Shown here piece by piece: positions 28,954 to 38,920 of a stretch of 64,000 nucleotides of DNA. Below the pieces are notes generated by a model. It saw nothing but the letters and a program-made list of their open reading frames with translations. It ran no database searches and was not told the origin of the DNA. Every line of letters starts with the position of its first letter. Within the stretch, counting starts at the first letter, position 1. Made by a program: the position numbers and the translations under genes. The stretch comes from Gracilibacillus caseinilyticus (GTDB lineage: Bacteria > Bacillota > Bacilli > Bacillales > Amphibacillaceae): assembly GCF_022919115.1 (NCBI RefSeq), contig NZ_CP095072.1, positions 2,790,001 to 2,854,000 on the forward strand, written 5' to 3'.

Positions 28954-30414
28954 ATGAACTTATCGAAAATAAGACAGGATTGGTTCAGCAATATAAAAGG
29001 TGATATATTGTCCGGTATTGTTGTTGCGTTAGCATTAATTCCAGAGGCTATAGCCTTCTCTATTATTGCTGGTGTCGATCCAATGGTTGGTTTATATGCT
29101 TCCTTCTGTATGGCCGTTATCATTTCCTTTGTAGGAGGAAGACCTGGAATGATTTCAGCAGCAACGGGAGCAATGGCATTATTAATGGTGAATTTAGTTG
29201 CTGATCACGGATTGCAATATTTATTTGCAGCAACAATTCTAACAGGAATTATTCAAATTGTATTTGGTGTTTTTAAATTAGCAACGGTGATGAAATTTGT
29301 TCCACGTTCCGTGATGGTAGGGTTTGTCAATGCACTTGCTATCCTGATTTTTACAGCGCAACTTGACCATTTCAAAGGGGAAGGATTCGTGATGTATGTC
29401 CTAGTTGCATTGACACTTGCTATCATATACCTTTTTCCTAGAATAACAAAAGTGGTTCCATCAACTTTGGTAGCTATTATTGCTGTAACTGCTATTTCTT
29501 TATATTTTGGTTTTGACGTTCGAAGTGTAGGTGATTTAGGCAATTTAAGTTCTGATTTGCCAGCATTTCTCATTCCCGACATTCCATTAAATTTTGAAAC
29601 ATTAGCTATCATTTTTCCTTATTCCCTTTCATTAGCAGTAGTAGGCTTATTAGAATCATTGCTAACAGCTAATATAGTGGATGATATGACAGACACTGAA
29701 AGTAATAAAAATCAAGAAAGTCGAGGACAAGGGATTGCTAATATTGTAACAGGCTTTTTTGGAGGTATGGCTGGTTGTGCTATGATCGGACAATCTGTTA
29801 TTAATGTCAAATCAGGTGGACGTGGAAGGCTGTCCACGTTTGTGGCAGGTATCTTCTTAATATTTTTAATATTTGTTTTAGGAGATGTTGTCGTCCGTAT
29901 TCCAATGGCTGCTTTAGCAGGAGTCATGTTTATGGTATCCATTAGTACCTTTGACTGGTCATCCATCACCACCCTTCACAAAGTACCACGAACAGATGCA
30001 GTTGTAATGGTTGTAACAGTTCTGTCTGTGGTGATGACTCACAACTTGTCTATTGGTGTACTAGCAGGCGTGCTGTTAAGTGCGATTTTCTTTGCAGCGA
30101 AAATATCCAAGGTACAAGTAACCCAGATTATTGCGGTAGAAGGACAGAAAAGAATATATAAAGTAGATGGTCAAATTTTCTTTGCATCTGTTAATGATTT
30201 TGTAGACAAATTTAATTTTCAAGATGATATTAAGGAAGTGGAAATTGACTTAACCCATGCTCACTTGTGGGACGATTCTGCGGTAGGTGCTCTAGATAAA
30301 ATAGAAATGAAATTCGAACAAAATGAAGTAAACGTCCAGTATGTCGGTTTAAATGATGAAAGTAAGTCACTGAAAAAGAAAATCGGTGGTTTATCGAAAG
30401 CTTCAGGCCACTAA
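28954..30414 (+). CDS. SulP-family anion transporter with STAS domain
   Basis: 486 residues. About ten or more membrane segments begin with [21 protein letters not shown], the SulP signature region; a cytoplasmic STAS domain occupies about 390-475 ([39 protein letters not shown]). SulP proteins move sulfate, bicarbonate or other anions in symport with sodium or protons; B. subtilis YbaR is a relative. AAAGAGG precedes the ATG. A UspA-type gene follows 20 bases downstream, a frequent pairing. Bicarbonate (BicA-like) or sulfate cannot be decided. Confidence 0.88.
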   Translation: MNLSKIRQDWFSNIKGDILSGIVVALALIPEAIAFSIIAGVDPMVGLYASFCMAVIISFVGGRPGMISAATGAMALLMVNLVADHGLQYLFAATILTGIIQIVFGVFKLATVMKFVPRSVMVGFVNALAILIFTAQLDHFKGEGFVMYVLVALTLAIIYLFPRITKVVPSTLVAIIAVTAISLYFGFDVRSVGDLGNLSSDLPAFLIPDIPLNFETLAIIFPYSLSLAVVGLLESLLTANIVDDMTDTESNKNQESRGQGIANIVTGFFGGMAGCAMIGQSVINVKSGGRGRLSTFVAGIFLIFLIFVLGDVVVRIPMAALAGVMFMVSISTFDWSSITTLHKVPRTDAVVMVVTVLSVVMTHNLSIGVLAGVLLSAIFFAAKISKVQVTQIIAVEGQKRIYKVDGQIFFASVNDFVDKFNFQDDIKEVEIDLTHAHLWDDSAVGALDKIEMKFEQNEVNVQYVGLNDESKSLKKKIGGLSKASGH

Positions 30415-30434
30415 TCGATAAATGAGGTGAACGG

Positions 30435-30847
30435 ATGTATCGAATAATATTATTAGCTTCTGACGGCTCCGAGCATTCATTACGTGCCGCATCACATGCT
30501 GTAGCATTAGCGAAAATTGAAAATAGCAAAATAGATGTTGTTTACGCAGTCGATGGCAAAACTTCAAAAGAAGATGTGTTACATGGTTTGGATAAATATC
30601 AGGTGTAGAAAGAGAGCTAAAATTAAAACCAGTGTTAGATGTGATGAAAGAGACAAGCATTGTATGTGAATCACATGTCATACACGGTGAACCTGGGCCT
30701 GCTATTGTCTCGTTTGCCAACGATCATTTCTACGATGTCTTTATAGTAGGAAGCAGAGGCTTGAATAAATTGCAAACGATGATTTTAGGAAGTGTCAGTT
30801 ATAAAATAGCCAAACGAGCTCATTGCCCGGTACTAATCGTAAAATAA
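30435..30847 (+). pseudogene. UspA universal-stress protein gene split by a frameshift
   Basis: The first frame codes MYRIILLASDGSEHSLRAAS.. to a stop at 30606-30608 after HGLDKYQV. The +1-shifted frame then reads GVERELKLKPVLDVMKET.. and finishes with the UspA nucleotide-binding motif GSRGLNKLQTMILGS and CPVLIVK. Together they give one typical UspA domain of about 137 residues. The shift lies near 30600, in no homopolymer. GAGGTG stands before the ATG. If real, the stress protein is inactive, unless the two halves associate. Confidence 0.8.
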
Positions 30848-30856
30848 TTCGATAAA

Positions 30857-30892
30857 AACAGCTAGCAACTGAATAGTGCTAGCTGTTGTTTT
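30857..30892 (+). terminator. terminator after the SulP-UspA unit
   Basis: AACAGCTAGCA and TGCTAGCTGTT around CTGAATAG, then GTTTTG. Confidence 0.75.
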
Positions 30893-30953
30893 GTATGCAC
30901 GACTGACAGACGAGAAATTCAACCAAAATTGAAAAATAAAAAGGATGAATTCT

Positions 30954-31083
30954 TATAATACGGATTATGTCAACATAGTGGTAATTTCGAAATGATTCTT
31001 GTGCTGGAGCGATTTCCTTGCAGATAACACATTTCAAAATGGTCATATCGATAAATTGTCTAGTTGACATAATCCGTATTATA
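30954..31083. repeat. 130-bp MITE-like element with perfect terminal inverted repeats
   Basis: The first 21 bases (TATAATACGGATTATGTCAA + C) are the exact reverse complement of the last 21 (31063-31083). No open reading frame. Short inner segments such as AATTTCGAAATGA and CATTTCAAAATGG also resemble each other. Best-preserved member of the family in this window; relatives at 2529, 46530, 52795 and 58459. No target duplication is evident. Confidence 0.85.
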
Positions 31084-31249
31084 GGTAGCTTGATTTATAT
31101 ATAAGCATTAAAGATGCTTTACTTCTTTCTATTCAAAGACCCAAATAATAGGTAATAAGACTTAACTTATCTTAAGGTATAGTAACGATCTGTGACATGT
31201 GGTAATATAGACTGATGCGAAAGATACTAGAAAAAAGAAGGGGACAACT

Positions 31250-33037
31250 ATGCGAAAGTTACGACAGTTACGATTTAAGTTACCTGCTACTATGATTTTG
31301 TTACTCATTATCCCAATAAGTTTCGTTGGGTATATATCCTACCAACAGACAGAAATTTTAGAAAGAGCAATAGTACAGAAGGATGATATCGTTGAAATAT
31401 CACCTAAATACAATAAAACCTTCGATAAATATGAAGCATTTTTATCTGACTTGTCTACATTAGAGGAAATAAACTATCAGAAGGTGCAGACGTCAGATCT
31501 TGAGGAATCAACTTCTTCTAATATGCCTGTGATGAACAACCCGAAATTAACGAGATTTTATGAAGCCTTTTTATCAGAACAAGCTAAAAATATGGAATAT
31601 ATACTTAATCTATATGTTGCCACACCTGATAATGCACTTTATATGGACAAAAATACAGATAATGCGGATTTATCTGGTTATAAAGCTACTGAAACAGATT
31701 GGTATTATAAAGCTACTGCTAATCCGGACCAATTAATCTGGTCAAAACCTTATTTAGATACGGCAACTGATAAACCAACTATTACATTAGCTCAAACCAT
31801 TCAAGGAGATGATGGTTCCATTATCGGAGTAGTAGCTCTAGATTTTGATATGTATACCTTAGTATCTGATATGAGACAGGACCTTCTCCAATCTACCTTA
31901 ATTACAATGGCCATAGCGGTTGTGATTGGGCTTTTAATCGTACTCCTTATTGTGAGATTAATTAATCGCAATATTGCCGTCGTTAAAACCGAGCTCAATT
32001 ATTTAGCACAAGGTGATTTGTCCAGACCGGATGTTAAAGTAGAAGGAAAAGACGAATTTGAAGAATTAGCACAAGCTATGAATACATTGAAAGATAATCT
32101 ATATGGAACTATTAATCAATTAATGATGGCAACTGGCCAGGTGTTAGGACAAAGCAGTACATTAAAGCAGTCCTCTGAACAAGTAAAAGAGGGCAGTGAA
32201 CAAATAGCTGCAACAATGGAAGAATTATCTTCTGGAAGTGAGTCACAAGCAAGCCATGCTTCTGACTTGGCAAGTGCAATGGATCAATACAACCAGAGAG
32301 TGAACAGTGTTGTCGAATATGGGAACCAAATCGCAGGTGAATCAGCACAAGTAATGGATTTAAGCCAGCAAGGAAAACAAGCCATTGATAGTTCAGTTAA
32401 TCAAATGAGAACGATTCATAAAATGGTACAGTCATCCTATCATAAAGTACAAGGATTGGATAAACGGACAGAAGAAATTGATAGTATTGTAGAAGTAATA
32501 AAAGAGATTGCTGACCAAACGAATTTGTTAGCGTTGAATGCAGCAATAGAAGCAGCAAGAGCGGGTGAATCTGGAAAAGGGTTTGCTGTTGTAGCTGATG
32601 AGGTAAGAAAACTGGCAGAACAAGTCACGAATTCTATTGCGGATATTACGAATCTGGTAGCAAATATTCAGACAGAGTCAAATCAAGTAGCACAATCGTT
32701 AGAAGCGGGATATCAGGAAGTAGAAAACGGTACGGAGCAAATGCGACATACAGGTGATAACTTCTCTACGATTAATCAATCGATCGCAGAAATGGTAAAC
32801 CGTATCAAGCAAATGGGGAATAACTTAAAAGAGGTCAATGAACACAGCGCGGAAATGCATCGGTCAGTGGACGAAATTGCTGCTGTTAGTCAGGAATCTG
32901 CTGCTGCAGTTGAGGAAACAGCTGCATCAGCTGAAGAAACAAATCATTCAATGGAAGAAGTTTCGCGTAGTGCACAGGAATTAGAAGCTTTGGCAGGATC
33001 TTTAGAAAAGCAAATAGAAAAATTTAAAATAGTCTAA
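31250..33037 (+). CDS. methyl-accepting chemotaxis protein
   Basis: 595 residues. First helix near residues 14-30 ([18 protein letters not shown]), an extracellular Cache-type domain ([27 protein letters not shown]..), second helix ([21 protein letters not shown]), HAMP, and a signalling hairpin with the conserved tip region [20 protein letters not shown] / [12 protein letters not shown]. Acts with CheA/CheW in chemotaxis. AAGGGG precedes the ATG. It directly precedes the LOV-EAL gene, separated by a terminator. Ligand unknown. Confidence 0.92.
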   Translation: MRKLRQLRFKLPATMILLLIIPISFVGYISYQQTEILERAIVQKDDIVEISPKYNKTFDKYEAFLSDLSTLEEINYQKVQTSDLEESTSSNMPVMNNPKLTRFYEAFLSEQAKNMEYILNLYVATPDNALYMDKNTDNADLSGYKATETDWYYKATANPDQLIWSKPYLDTATDKPTITLAQTIQGDDGSIIGVVALDFDMYTLVSDMRQDLLQSTLITMAIAVVIGLLIVLLIVRLINRNIAVVKTELNYLAQGDLSRPDVKVEGKDEFEELAQAMNTLKDNLYGTINQLMMATGQVLGQSSTLKQSSEQVKEGSEQIAATMEELSSGSESQASHASDLASAMDQYNQRVNSVVEYGNQIAGESAQVMDLSQQGKQAIDSSVNQMRTIHKMVQSSYHKVQGLDKRTEEIDSIVEVIKEIADQTNLLALNAAIEAARAGESGKGFAVVADEVRKLAEQVTNSIADITNLVANIQTESNQVAQSLEAGYQEVENGTEQMRHTGDNFSTINQSIAEMVNRIKQMGNNLKEVNEHSAEMHRSVDEIAAVSQESAAAVEETAASAEETNHSMEEVSRSAQELEALAGSLEKQIEKFKIV

Positions 33038-33050
33038 AAGGTTGAGCAAC

Positions 33051-33091
33051 AGGAGCAGATCCATCACTTTATGACAAGTCTGCTCCTTTTT
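33051..33091 (+). terminator. terminator after the chemoreceptor gene
   Basis: AGGAGCAG and CTGCTCCT around a 21-base loop, then TTTTT. Confidence 0.8.
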
Positions 33092-33164
33092 CTGATTAAA
33101 AAGCACTGTTAATTTGCGGTTATTTTTTTGTTTTTAGGTATAGTGTCCTAAGGATGGATATGGT

Positions 33165-35993
33165 ATGATAATACCAACTAATATGATGTCAGTGAAACTA
33201 GGGGTGGCGATAGTGAAAAGCGCACTTCGAATTACGAGTGTCTATGTTTTGATTGGTGTTTTATGGATCCTTTTTTCTGACTTTTCCAACATAATTCTAC
33301 AACGGTTAGCTTCTGCTTTATGGATAGATCAACATACATTCATGCATTTGATTTTCCTCACCATAACATCTTGTTTACTTTATTATTTAATACGAATACT
33401 AACAAAAAAATATGAAAAAGAATTACAATCACGAATTGTAACAGAGTTACTTGCTACAGAATCACTGGAAGAGAACCAAAGATTATTACACCTGTTTGAC
33501 CAAATTTCCAGTGGGATAATTTTAGTTGATCCTGATCAAGCGGACGATCCCATCGTCTATGTGAATAAAGGATTTGAAGAGATTACCGGCTATACTGCAG
33601 ATGAAGTGGTAGGACGGAATTGCAGGATTCTTCATGGTCGAAATACGCGGGAAGAAGATATTACCAGCGTTCAAAAAGCTTTAAATCAATTCCAATCAGT
33701 TCAGGTAGAAATAAAAAATTATAAAAAAAATGGCGATGAATTCTGGAATGAACTTAAAATTAAACCAGTAATGAATAAGGAGAAAAGATTTTTAATAGGC
33801 ATTCAAAATGACATTACGGAAAAAAAGAATCAGTCTGTTCTAGTAGAAAACCAATTTCTGATCGTTAAAAAATTACTGGAACAATCAGATAAACAAAAAG
33901 CCTTTCGAGAAGTTTGTAAAATCGTAGATGAACAGACAGGCTACCAAAGTTTAATTTTTCAGAAGGACATTCAGACAATGCAATTGCGTACATATGCTAC
34001 TTATTCCTTGCCACAGGAATTTTTAGATGAACTAATTGACTTCCCCATTAAAAAGAAGGAAGGAATTAGCGGGGAAGCCGCATTCTATAATAAAACTATC
34101 ATCATCGATAATCTGTTATCACTTGAAAATACAAAATATGTAGATTTATCACAAAGGTACGGAATTCAGACAATCTGGTCGACACCAATCAATACAAGTA
34201 CAGATGACGTCATTGGTGTCTTCACCCTATATCGCAAAAATCTTCATACTCCTTCGGAACAGGAAATAAGAGCGTTGGAAACCTATGCTTATATTATTGG
34301 ACAAGTGATGGAGAATTTAAATTTCCAGGAAACGATTAAAGAGAGTAATTACCGTTTCCGATTAATTGCTGAAAATACTACAGATATTATTTGTCTGATC
34401 AATGCGAAAAAAGACTTGCAATATGTTTCACCATCGATCAAGCAATTAATAGGCAATAACATTTCACGTCATAATATTGAGAAAATGTTTAGTGACACTT
34501 CAAAACAGACGATTCAATATCTTATTCATTATTTATTATATGTTAAAGAAGAGGATAATACTGAAATAGAGGTAACAGATCACCGTGGTCATTTGAAATG
34601 GCTGGATGTGAAAGGAAAGCGTGTGGTTGATCAAAACAATGAAACAAGTTTGTTGTTTTTAGCAAGGGATGTAACGTCCAGAAAGCAATATCAGGAATCT
34701 TTAGATAGAATTCTTTACTTTGATCCGGTAACACAATTACCTAATAAATATAAGCTGAGAAAAGAGTTGGACTATCTAGTACAAGCAAAATATCGCTTTA
34801 ACCTTCTGCTACTTGATTTTGATCAGATGAAAGAAATCAAAAGTATGTACGGAATAAAGGCTTGGGATTATGTGATGATGGAAATGTCAAAAAGGTTAAG
34901 GGACCACTTTCAACCAATCGTATTAGCACGGAGTGGGGAAGATGAGTTTTGTCTGATTACGAAACTTACTAAGAAACAGCTGGAACGGGTAATGCTGAAA
35001 TTTTTCGACAAATTGAGACTCCCTTGGAGATATGAAGAGCAAGAATTTTTAGCTAGCGTATCGATAGGTGTGGTTTGTTATGAAAAGCAAACAGCAGATA
35101 TGATGATTTTACAAGGGCAGGAAGCATTGCAGATAGCTAAAAGCTTTGGCAAAAATCAATTTTATTTTTATTTCAATGATCAAGCCAATGATAAAAACCG
35201 AGAGTTACATATTAAGCGATATTTATACCAAGCAATGGATCAAAAAGAATTGGAGTTATATTATCAGCCGCAAATCGACCTGAAAAAGGGTGAAATTACA
35301 GGGTTAGAAGCATTGTTACGATGGAATAATCAACAATTAGGTGTGGTATCACCAGGGGAATTTATTGGTGTAGCTGAAGAGACCGGATGGATCGTGCCAA
35401 TAAGTGATTATGTGATGGAGAAAATCGTTGATGATATTGTAAAATGGAATAAACAGGGACATTATTTCCATGTGTCCATTAATATTTCTTACAAGCAAAT
35501 GAAAGAAGCTGATTTTGTTGATAAAGTCAAAAATTTATTAGGAAAAAAAGGTTGTCCTGCACAACAAATCAGTTTTGAAATTACAGAGAGCTTATTATTA
35601 GAGGATTTAGAACTTTCCTTACATCTTCTGCATCAACTTCATACATTTGGAATTGGAATAGAGGTTGACGACTTCGGGGTTGGTTATTCCTCCTTAGCTT
35701 ATTTGAAGAAATTCCCGATTGATGTATTGAAAATTGACCGGTCCTTTGTGATGGACCTTTTTCAAGATCATAAAAATACAGCGATTCTGCAAGCAATTAT
35801 GGAGATGAGTAAAGCGCTTGAATTGAGCGTGATAGCAGAAGGTGTCGAAAACTTCGAACAAATAAAATTATTAGAAGAACTTGGTTGTCAGATATTCCAA
35901 GGTTACTGGTTTTCAAGACCGGTAAAACAAGAAGAACTTATATCAACTATACATTATATTAATCAAGAGAAACTAACAGCTTTTAGTTTATAA
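33165..35993 (+). CDS. LOV-GAF-PAS-GGDEF-EAL protein, probable light-controlled c-di-GMP phosphodiesterase
   Basis: 942 residues. Two helices (TSVYVLIGVLWILFSDF; HLIFLTITSCLLYYLIRIL), then a LOV-type PAS domain (about 105-215) with GRNCRILHG, whose Cys153 is the residue that bonds flavin in blue-light receptors, plus NYKKNGDEFWN and IGIQND. A GAF domain (about 225-385) and another PAS (about 395-515) follow. The GGDEF site is GEDEF (591-595), likely inactive or a GTP-binding regulator. The EAL domain is intact: EALLRW (Glu715), NIS, EITES, DDFGVGYSSL, KIDRSF, EGVE, QGYWFSRP. Predicted output: hydrolysis of c-di-GMP tuned by light. The start may instead be GTG 33213, with AGGGGTGG just upstream; both are plausible. 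Confidence 0.88.
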   Translation: MIIPTNMMSVKLGVAIVKSALRITSVYVLIGVLWILFSDFSNIILQRLASALWIDQHTFMHLIFLTITSCLLYYLIRILTKKYEKELQSRIVTELLATESLEENQRLLHLFDQISSGIILVDPDQADDPIVYVNKGFEEITGYTADEVVGRNCRILHGRNTREEDITSVQKALNQFQSVQVEIKNYKKNGDEFWNELKIKPVMNKEKRFLIGIQNDITEKKNQSVLVENQFLIVKKLLEQSDKQKAFREVCKIVDEQTGYQSLIFQKDIQTMQLRTYATYSLPQEFLDELIDFPIKKKEGISGEAAFYNKTIIIDNLLSLENTKYVDLSQRYGIQTIWSTPINTSTDDVIGVFTLYRKNLHTPSEQEIRALETYAYIIGQVMENLNFQETIKESNYRFRLIAENTTDIICLINAKKDLQYVSPSIKQLIGNNISRHNIEKMFSDTSKQTIQYLIHYLLYVKEEDNTEIEVTDHRGHLKWLDVKGKRVVDQNNETSLLFLARDVTSRKQYQESLDRILYFDPVTQLPNKYKLRKELDYLVQAKYRFNLLLLDFDQMKEIKSMYGIKAWDYVMMEMSKRLRDHFQPIVLARSGEDEFCLITKLTKKQLERVMLKFFDKLRLPWRYEEQEFLASVSIGVVCYEKQTADMMILQGQEALQIAKSFGKNQFYFYFNDQANDKNRELHIKRYLYQAMDQKELELYYQPQIDLKKGEITGLEALLRWNNQQLGVVSPGEFIGVAEETGWIVPISDYVMEKIVDDIVKWNKQGHYFHVSINISYKQMKEADFVDKVKNLLGKKGCPAQQISFEITESLLLEDLELSLHLLHQLHTFGIGIEVDDFGVGYSSLAYLKKFPIDVLKIDRSFVMDLFQDHKNTAILQAIMEMSKALELSVIAEGVENFEQIKLLEELGCQIFQGYWFSRPVKQEELISTIHYINQEKLTAFSL

Positions 35994-36202
35994 GAAACTG
36001 GGATAAAACAAAATGTTTATACTAGAGAACGACAATTAAGATATGACTGGGGAGTGTTCCAGATACATGTAATACAATGTTGAAGCGAACTGGGAAGTAA
36101 TGACAAGTTTGTCTCAATAAGCATTGCGTTCATTTTGACAGACTATATGGAAATAGAGTTTTTTTCCTAACCATTAGATCGGATCGTTTTAAGAAGTGGA
36201 AT

Positions 36203-36260
36203 AGCCGGACATAACGTGAATCTTTCATTCTGAGATGATGTTATGTTCGGCTTTTATTTT
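36203..36260 (+). terminator. terminator-like hairpin sharing its stem with another locus
   Basis: AGCCGGACATAAC and GTTATGTTCGGCT enclose about 24 bases, then TTTATTTT. Almost the same stem recurs at 42365-42422. The rest of the 35994-36535 gap shows no gene; it may contain sequence of the same repeat class. Confidence 0.7.
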
Positions 36261-36535
36261 GACGAAAAATCGATCTAGTTTCTTTCTCCATCGGTAGTGA
36301 AAGAGACGCTTTTGTTATTGAAACCAAAGTCATGAAGTACTAAATCTCACCTTGCTTTTTGACCAAATTGAGCGGGGAACGTTCTAAGATAACATCCTTG
36401 ATCATAACCTGCATGATAAAACATGTAAGTTTGTTCAATTATAGAATAAAGGTTGGTTTTGCCCGTTTTTCCTTAATTTCAGATATAAATCCAAAAATTA
36501 CATCTTTATATAACTTTATTTATGTTTGTTTCTGT

Positions 36536-36564
36536 TTGACTTTTTGGGTGAAAAGGTTTATTCT
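36536..36564 (+). promoter_or_regulatory. probable promoter of the rhaM operon
   Basis: TTGACT, a 17-base spacer, and TATTCT form a sigma-A-like promoter; the cre-like site lies just downstream. Confidence 0.5.
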
Positions 36565-36580
36565 TTTTTTAGTAAGTATA

Positions 36581-36595
36581 ATGAAAGCGTTACAA
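36581..36595 (+). promoter_or_regulatory. candidate cre site before rhaM
   Basis: ATGAAAGCGTTACAA fits WTGNAANCGNWNNCA at 14 of 15 positions and lies between the promoter and rhaM, a place where CcpA would repress. Confidence 0.45.
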
Positions 36596-36613
36596 AAGAG
36601 GGGGAGGAGAATA

Positions 36614-36928
36614 ATGGTCCGCAAAGGCTTTTTAATGAAGGTGTACCCAGATATGCATGAAGAATATGAAAAACGCCATAACGAAATATGGCCAGAAATG
36701 GTAGAAGAATTGCATCGTCATGGGGCTAAAAATTATTCGATTTTTCTTGATAAAGAAACTAGCACGTTGTTTGGTTACGTAGAAATCGAAGATGAAGTGT
36801 TATGGAGCAAAATAGCCACCACTGAAATTAATAAAAAATGGTGGGACTTTATGGAACCAGTTATGGAAACGAATACAGATAATAGTCCAGTAACGACTGA
36901 TTTACAAGAAGTATTTCATATGGACTAA
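36614..36928 (+). CDS. rhaM: L-rhamnose mutarotase
   Basis: 104 residues, the family's normal length. MVRKGFLMKVYPDMHEEY, YEKRHNEIWPEMVEELHRHG, NYSIFLDKETSTLFGYVE and KWWDFMEP are the conserved RhaM blocks, including the active-site Tyr/His/Trp region. It speeds interconversion of L-rhamnose anomers in the cytoplasm. The ATG at 36614 is set by GGGGAGGAG at 36601-36609; the frame is open further upstream to 36359 but that part lacks family similarity and overlaps the promoter. A sugar transporter follows 28 bases later. Rhamnose released by the pectin locus at 3-21 kb would feed this step (inference). Confidence 0.9.
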   Translation: MVRKGFLMKVYPDMHEEYEKRHNEIWPEMVEELHRHGAKNYSIFLDKETSTLFGYVEIEDEVLWSKIATTEINKKWWDFMEPVMETNTDNSPVTTDLQEVFHMD

Positions 36929-36956
36929 CACATATCATCTAACGGAGGTTTAACAA

Positions 36957-38240
36957 ATGGGGAAAGCTATAAAAAGAAAAGAAACAACAGGATGGTTAGC
37001 AACAATAGCGATCGCTATGGCAAATTATATTGAAGCTGGGGCTATTATAGCTGCAGCCAGCAGTTTAACGTTATGGCAAACATATCTTGGCATTGACAGT
37101 GTAGGAGTAGGTTTACTAAGTGCATTAAGTGCAAACGCTTTAGGAGCTGCTGTTGGTGCACTTTTAGGTGGGTATATTACGGATAAATACGGTCGAAAAA
37201 TCGTTTTTAATTACGATTTGCTAGTTTATATGTTTGGTATTTTATTAATTATGTTATCGTTTAACTTCCCGATGTTACTAATCGGTACAATTATTACTGG
37301 TGTCGCTGTTGGGGTTGCAGTACCTGTATCTTGGACTTACATCGCAGAAGAAGCACCTTCTAAACAACGTGCAGCACGAGTAGGAGCTTCACAATTAGCT
37401 TGGTCTATTGGACCGATGATTACTTTTGCGCTTGCAGTATTACTCGAGCCATTAGGATTATTAGGTTCTCGTATCATTTTCTTTCATTTGCTTGTGGTAG
37501 CCTTTGTCACATGGATTTTAAGACGTGGTTTACCAGAATCACGAATCTGGACAGAGGATAATTTGAAAAGACAGCAAGAACAGAAAAAGACTAAAATAAA
37601 GAAAAGCTCTTTAAAAGAGTTGTTTTCATTAGCAGTTAACAGACAAGCTTTATTCCTGCTAATCGGAATTTATTTATTCTGGAATTTAACTGCTGGTGCA
37701 ATGGGTTACTTTATGCCGTATATTTATGAAAATGTAGGCGGTTTATCGAATGGACAAGCTAACTTACTTCAGGCATTCTTATGGATGTTTACCGTTCTGA
37801 CAACATATTTCGGTTTTATGAAATTGGCGGATAAAGTAAGTCAGCGCTTCCTTTTTGGATTGGGTGCAGCAGTAGGTGTAGTAGCTTGGATCATTCTAAC
37901 TTTTATGCCAATGAACTGGGTTTCATTAGTATTGTTTGTGGTGTTGTGGGGTTCAGCTGCAGGTATTGGTGCACAAGCATTTTATGCCCTGTGGACAAGC
38001 GAACTATTTATTACGCGTTACCGTGCTAGTGCGCAAGGTTTTATGTATTTCTTAGTACGTACCGGTATTGCTATTTGGTCCTTTATTTTGCCAATTTTAA
38101 TGGATGCACTCAGCTTCACAGTAGCTGGTGTTGTAATGATTATATTCCTGGTTATTCATTTGATTATTGGTATAGCATTAGCGCCAAAAACAAGAGGAAA
38201 AACATTAGAACAAATTGAAGAAGAACGGTATGGGGTATAA
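36957..38240 (+). CDS. MFS sugar transporter, likely for L-rhamnose
   Basis: 427 residues, twelve helices. Sugar-porter features: GGYITDKYGRKIVF between helices 2 and 3, PVSWTYIAEEAPSKQRAARVG after helix 4-5, and RYRASAQGF near helix 10. Uptake by proton symport is typical. GGAGG precedes the ATG. Being in one operon with rhaM, rhamnose or a related deoxysugar is the likely substrate; this rests on neighbourhood only. The region between this gene and 38436 shows only a weak hairpin. Confidence 0.8.
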   Translation: MGKAIKRKETTGWLATIAIAMANYIEAGAIIAAASSLTLWQTYLGIDSVGVGLLSALSANALGAAVGALLGGYITDKYGRKIVFNYDLLVYMFGILLIMLSFNFPMLLIGTIITGVAVGVAVPVSWTYIAEEAPSKQRAARVGASQLAWSIGPMITFALAVLLEPLGLLGSRIIFFHLLVVAFVTWILRRGLPESRIWTEDNLKRQQEQKKTKIKKSSLKELFSLAVNRQALFLLIGIYLFWNLTAGAMGYFMPYIYENVGGLSNGQANLLQAFLWMFTVLTTYFGFMKLADKVSQRFLFGLGAAVGVVAWIILTFMPMNWVSLVLFVVLWGSAAGIGAQAFYALWTSELFITRYRASAQGFMYFLVRTGIAIWSFILPILMDALSFTVAGVVMIIFLVIHLIIGIALAPKTRGKTLEQIEEERYGV

Positions 38241-38436
38241 AAACCATTGATGAAGGCGCTCGCTCTCGTAGCAGGCGTCTTTATATGTTAGATAAGGAAG
38301 TAGATAGCAACTGACATTATATTGATTGGCAGATGAGGATACCGTTAAACATTGTCTGTGTATTATAGGTAGCTTAATTAATGTTAATTGGTTTATGCTC
38401 AGCTTTTTTACAAAAGATTCTTATTAGATTACTAAC

Positions 38437-38466
38437 TTGACAAAAATACCAACAGGGGTATATGAT
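38437..38466 (+). promoter_or_regulatory. promoter of the CstR-like gene
   Basis: TTGACA at 38437-38442, an 18-base spacer and TATGAT at 38461-38466. The operator sits in the spacer. Confidence 0.7.
38446..38461 (+). promoter_or_regulatory. CstR/CsoR-type operator 1
   Basis: ATACC-AACAGG-GGTAT, a 5-6-5 inverted repeat with the ATACC/GGTAT arms typical of CsoR-family operators, placed between -35 and -10. Indicates autorepression. Confidence 0.7.
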
Positions 38467-38552
38467 AAGTGTTGAGTGTTGTATTATTTTCCTCATTGCG
38501 ACTCATTTAGTATGATAGAGATATATTTGATATAGAAAGGGGCGTCTTCATC

Positions 38553-38813
38553 ATGGAATACGATGCAAAAGTAATCAACCGAATGAAACGGATTGAAGGA
38601 CAGATCCGTGGATTAATTAAGATGATGGATGAAGGCAAGGATTGTAGAGATGTCGTTACGCAGATGTCTGCTTGTCGAAGTGCACTAGATAGAACGGCAG
38701 CATTAATCGTTAGTACAAATCTTGAAAAATGCATTCGAGAGGAACAGGAATCTGGTCAAAGCTCGGAAGATTTGATAAAAGAAGCGGTAAATTTACTAGT
38801 AAAGAGTCGTTAA
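38553..38813 (+). CDS. CstR-like persulfide-sensing repressor
   Basis: 86 residues, all-helical CsoR/RcnR/CstR fold (VINRMKRIEGQIRGLIKMM). CsoR binds copper through Cys, His and Cys. Here Cys31 and Cys60 are present, but the position four before Cys60 is Asn56 and not His (STNLEKC), the pattern of CstR, which forms persulfide or polysulfide bridges between these two cysteines. Cys41 is extra. It should derepress downstream sulfur genes when reactive sulfur rises. AAAGGGG precedes the ATG. Neighbours, a DsrE-like protein and a rhodanese, fit this role, as do the two operators. Confidence 0.85.
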   Translation: MEYDAKVINRMKRIEGQIRGLIKMMDEGKDCRDVVTQMSACRSALDRTAALIVSTNLEKCIREEQESGQSSEDLIKEAVNLLVKSR

Positions 38814-38821
38814 ATAATAAG

Positions 38822-38872
38822 GTAACTGTCTTATACGTTATATCTATTTTTGCGGGATAAGGCAGTTTCTTT
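38822..38872 (+). terminator. terminator after the CstR-like gene
   Basis: AACTGTCTTAT pairs with ATAAGGCAGTT (one G-U) around a 20-base loop, then TTCTTTCC. Downstream genes then need their own promoter. Confidence 0.55.
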
Positions 38873-38884
38873 CCATATTTTAAT

Positions 38885-38900
38885 ATACCTATACAGGTAC
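38885..38900 (+). promoter_or_regulatory. CstR-type operator 2
   Basis: ATACC-TATACA-GGTAC has the same 5-6-5 geometry as operator 1 and lies 21 bases before the DsrE-like start. Confidence 0.65.
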
Positions 38901-38920
38901 AGGTAGAATGGGTGGTAGAT

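Noticed and set aside
36359..36613. N-terminal extension of rhaM
   Set aside because: The extension crosses a promoter and cre-like site and lacks RhaM similarity; GGGGAGGAG selects the ATG at 36614.
38340..38385. TATTATAGGTAGCTTA like the right end of the dispersed repeats
   Set aside because: Only about 16 bases match and no partner end was found; could be a decayed trace but cannot be supported.
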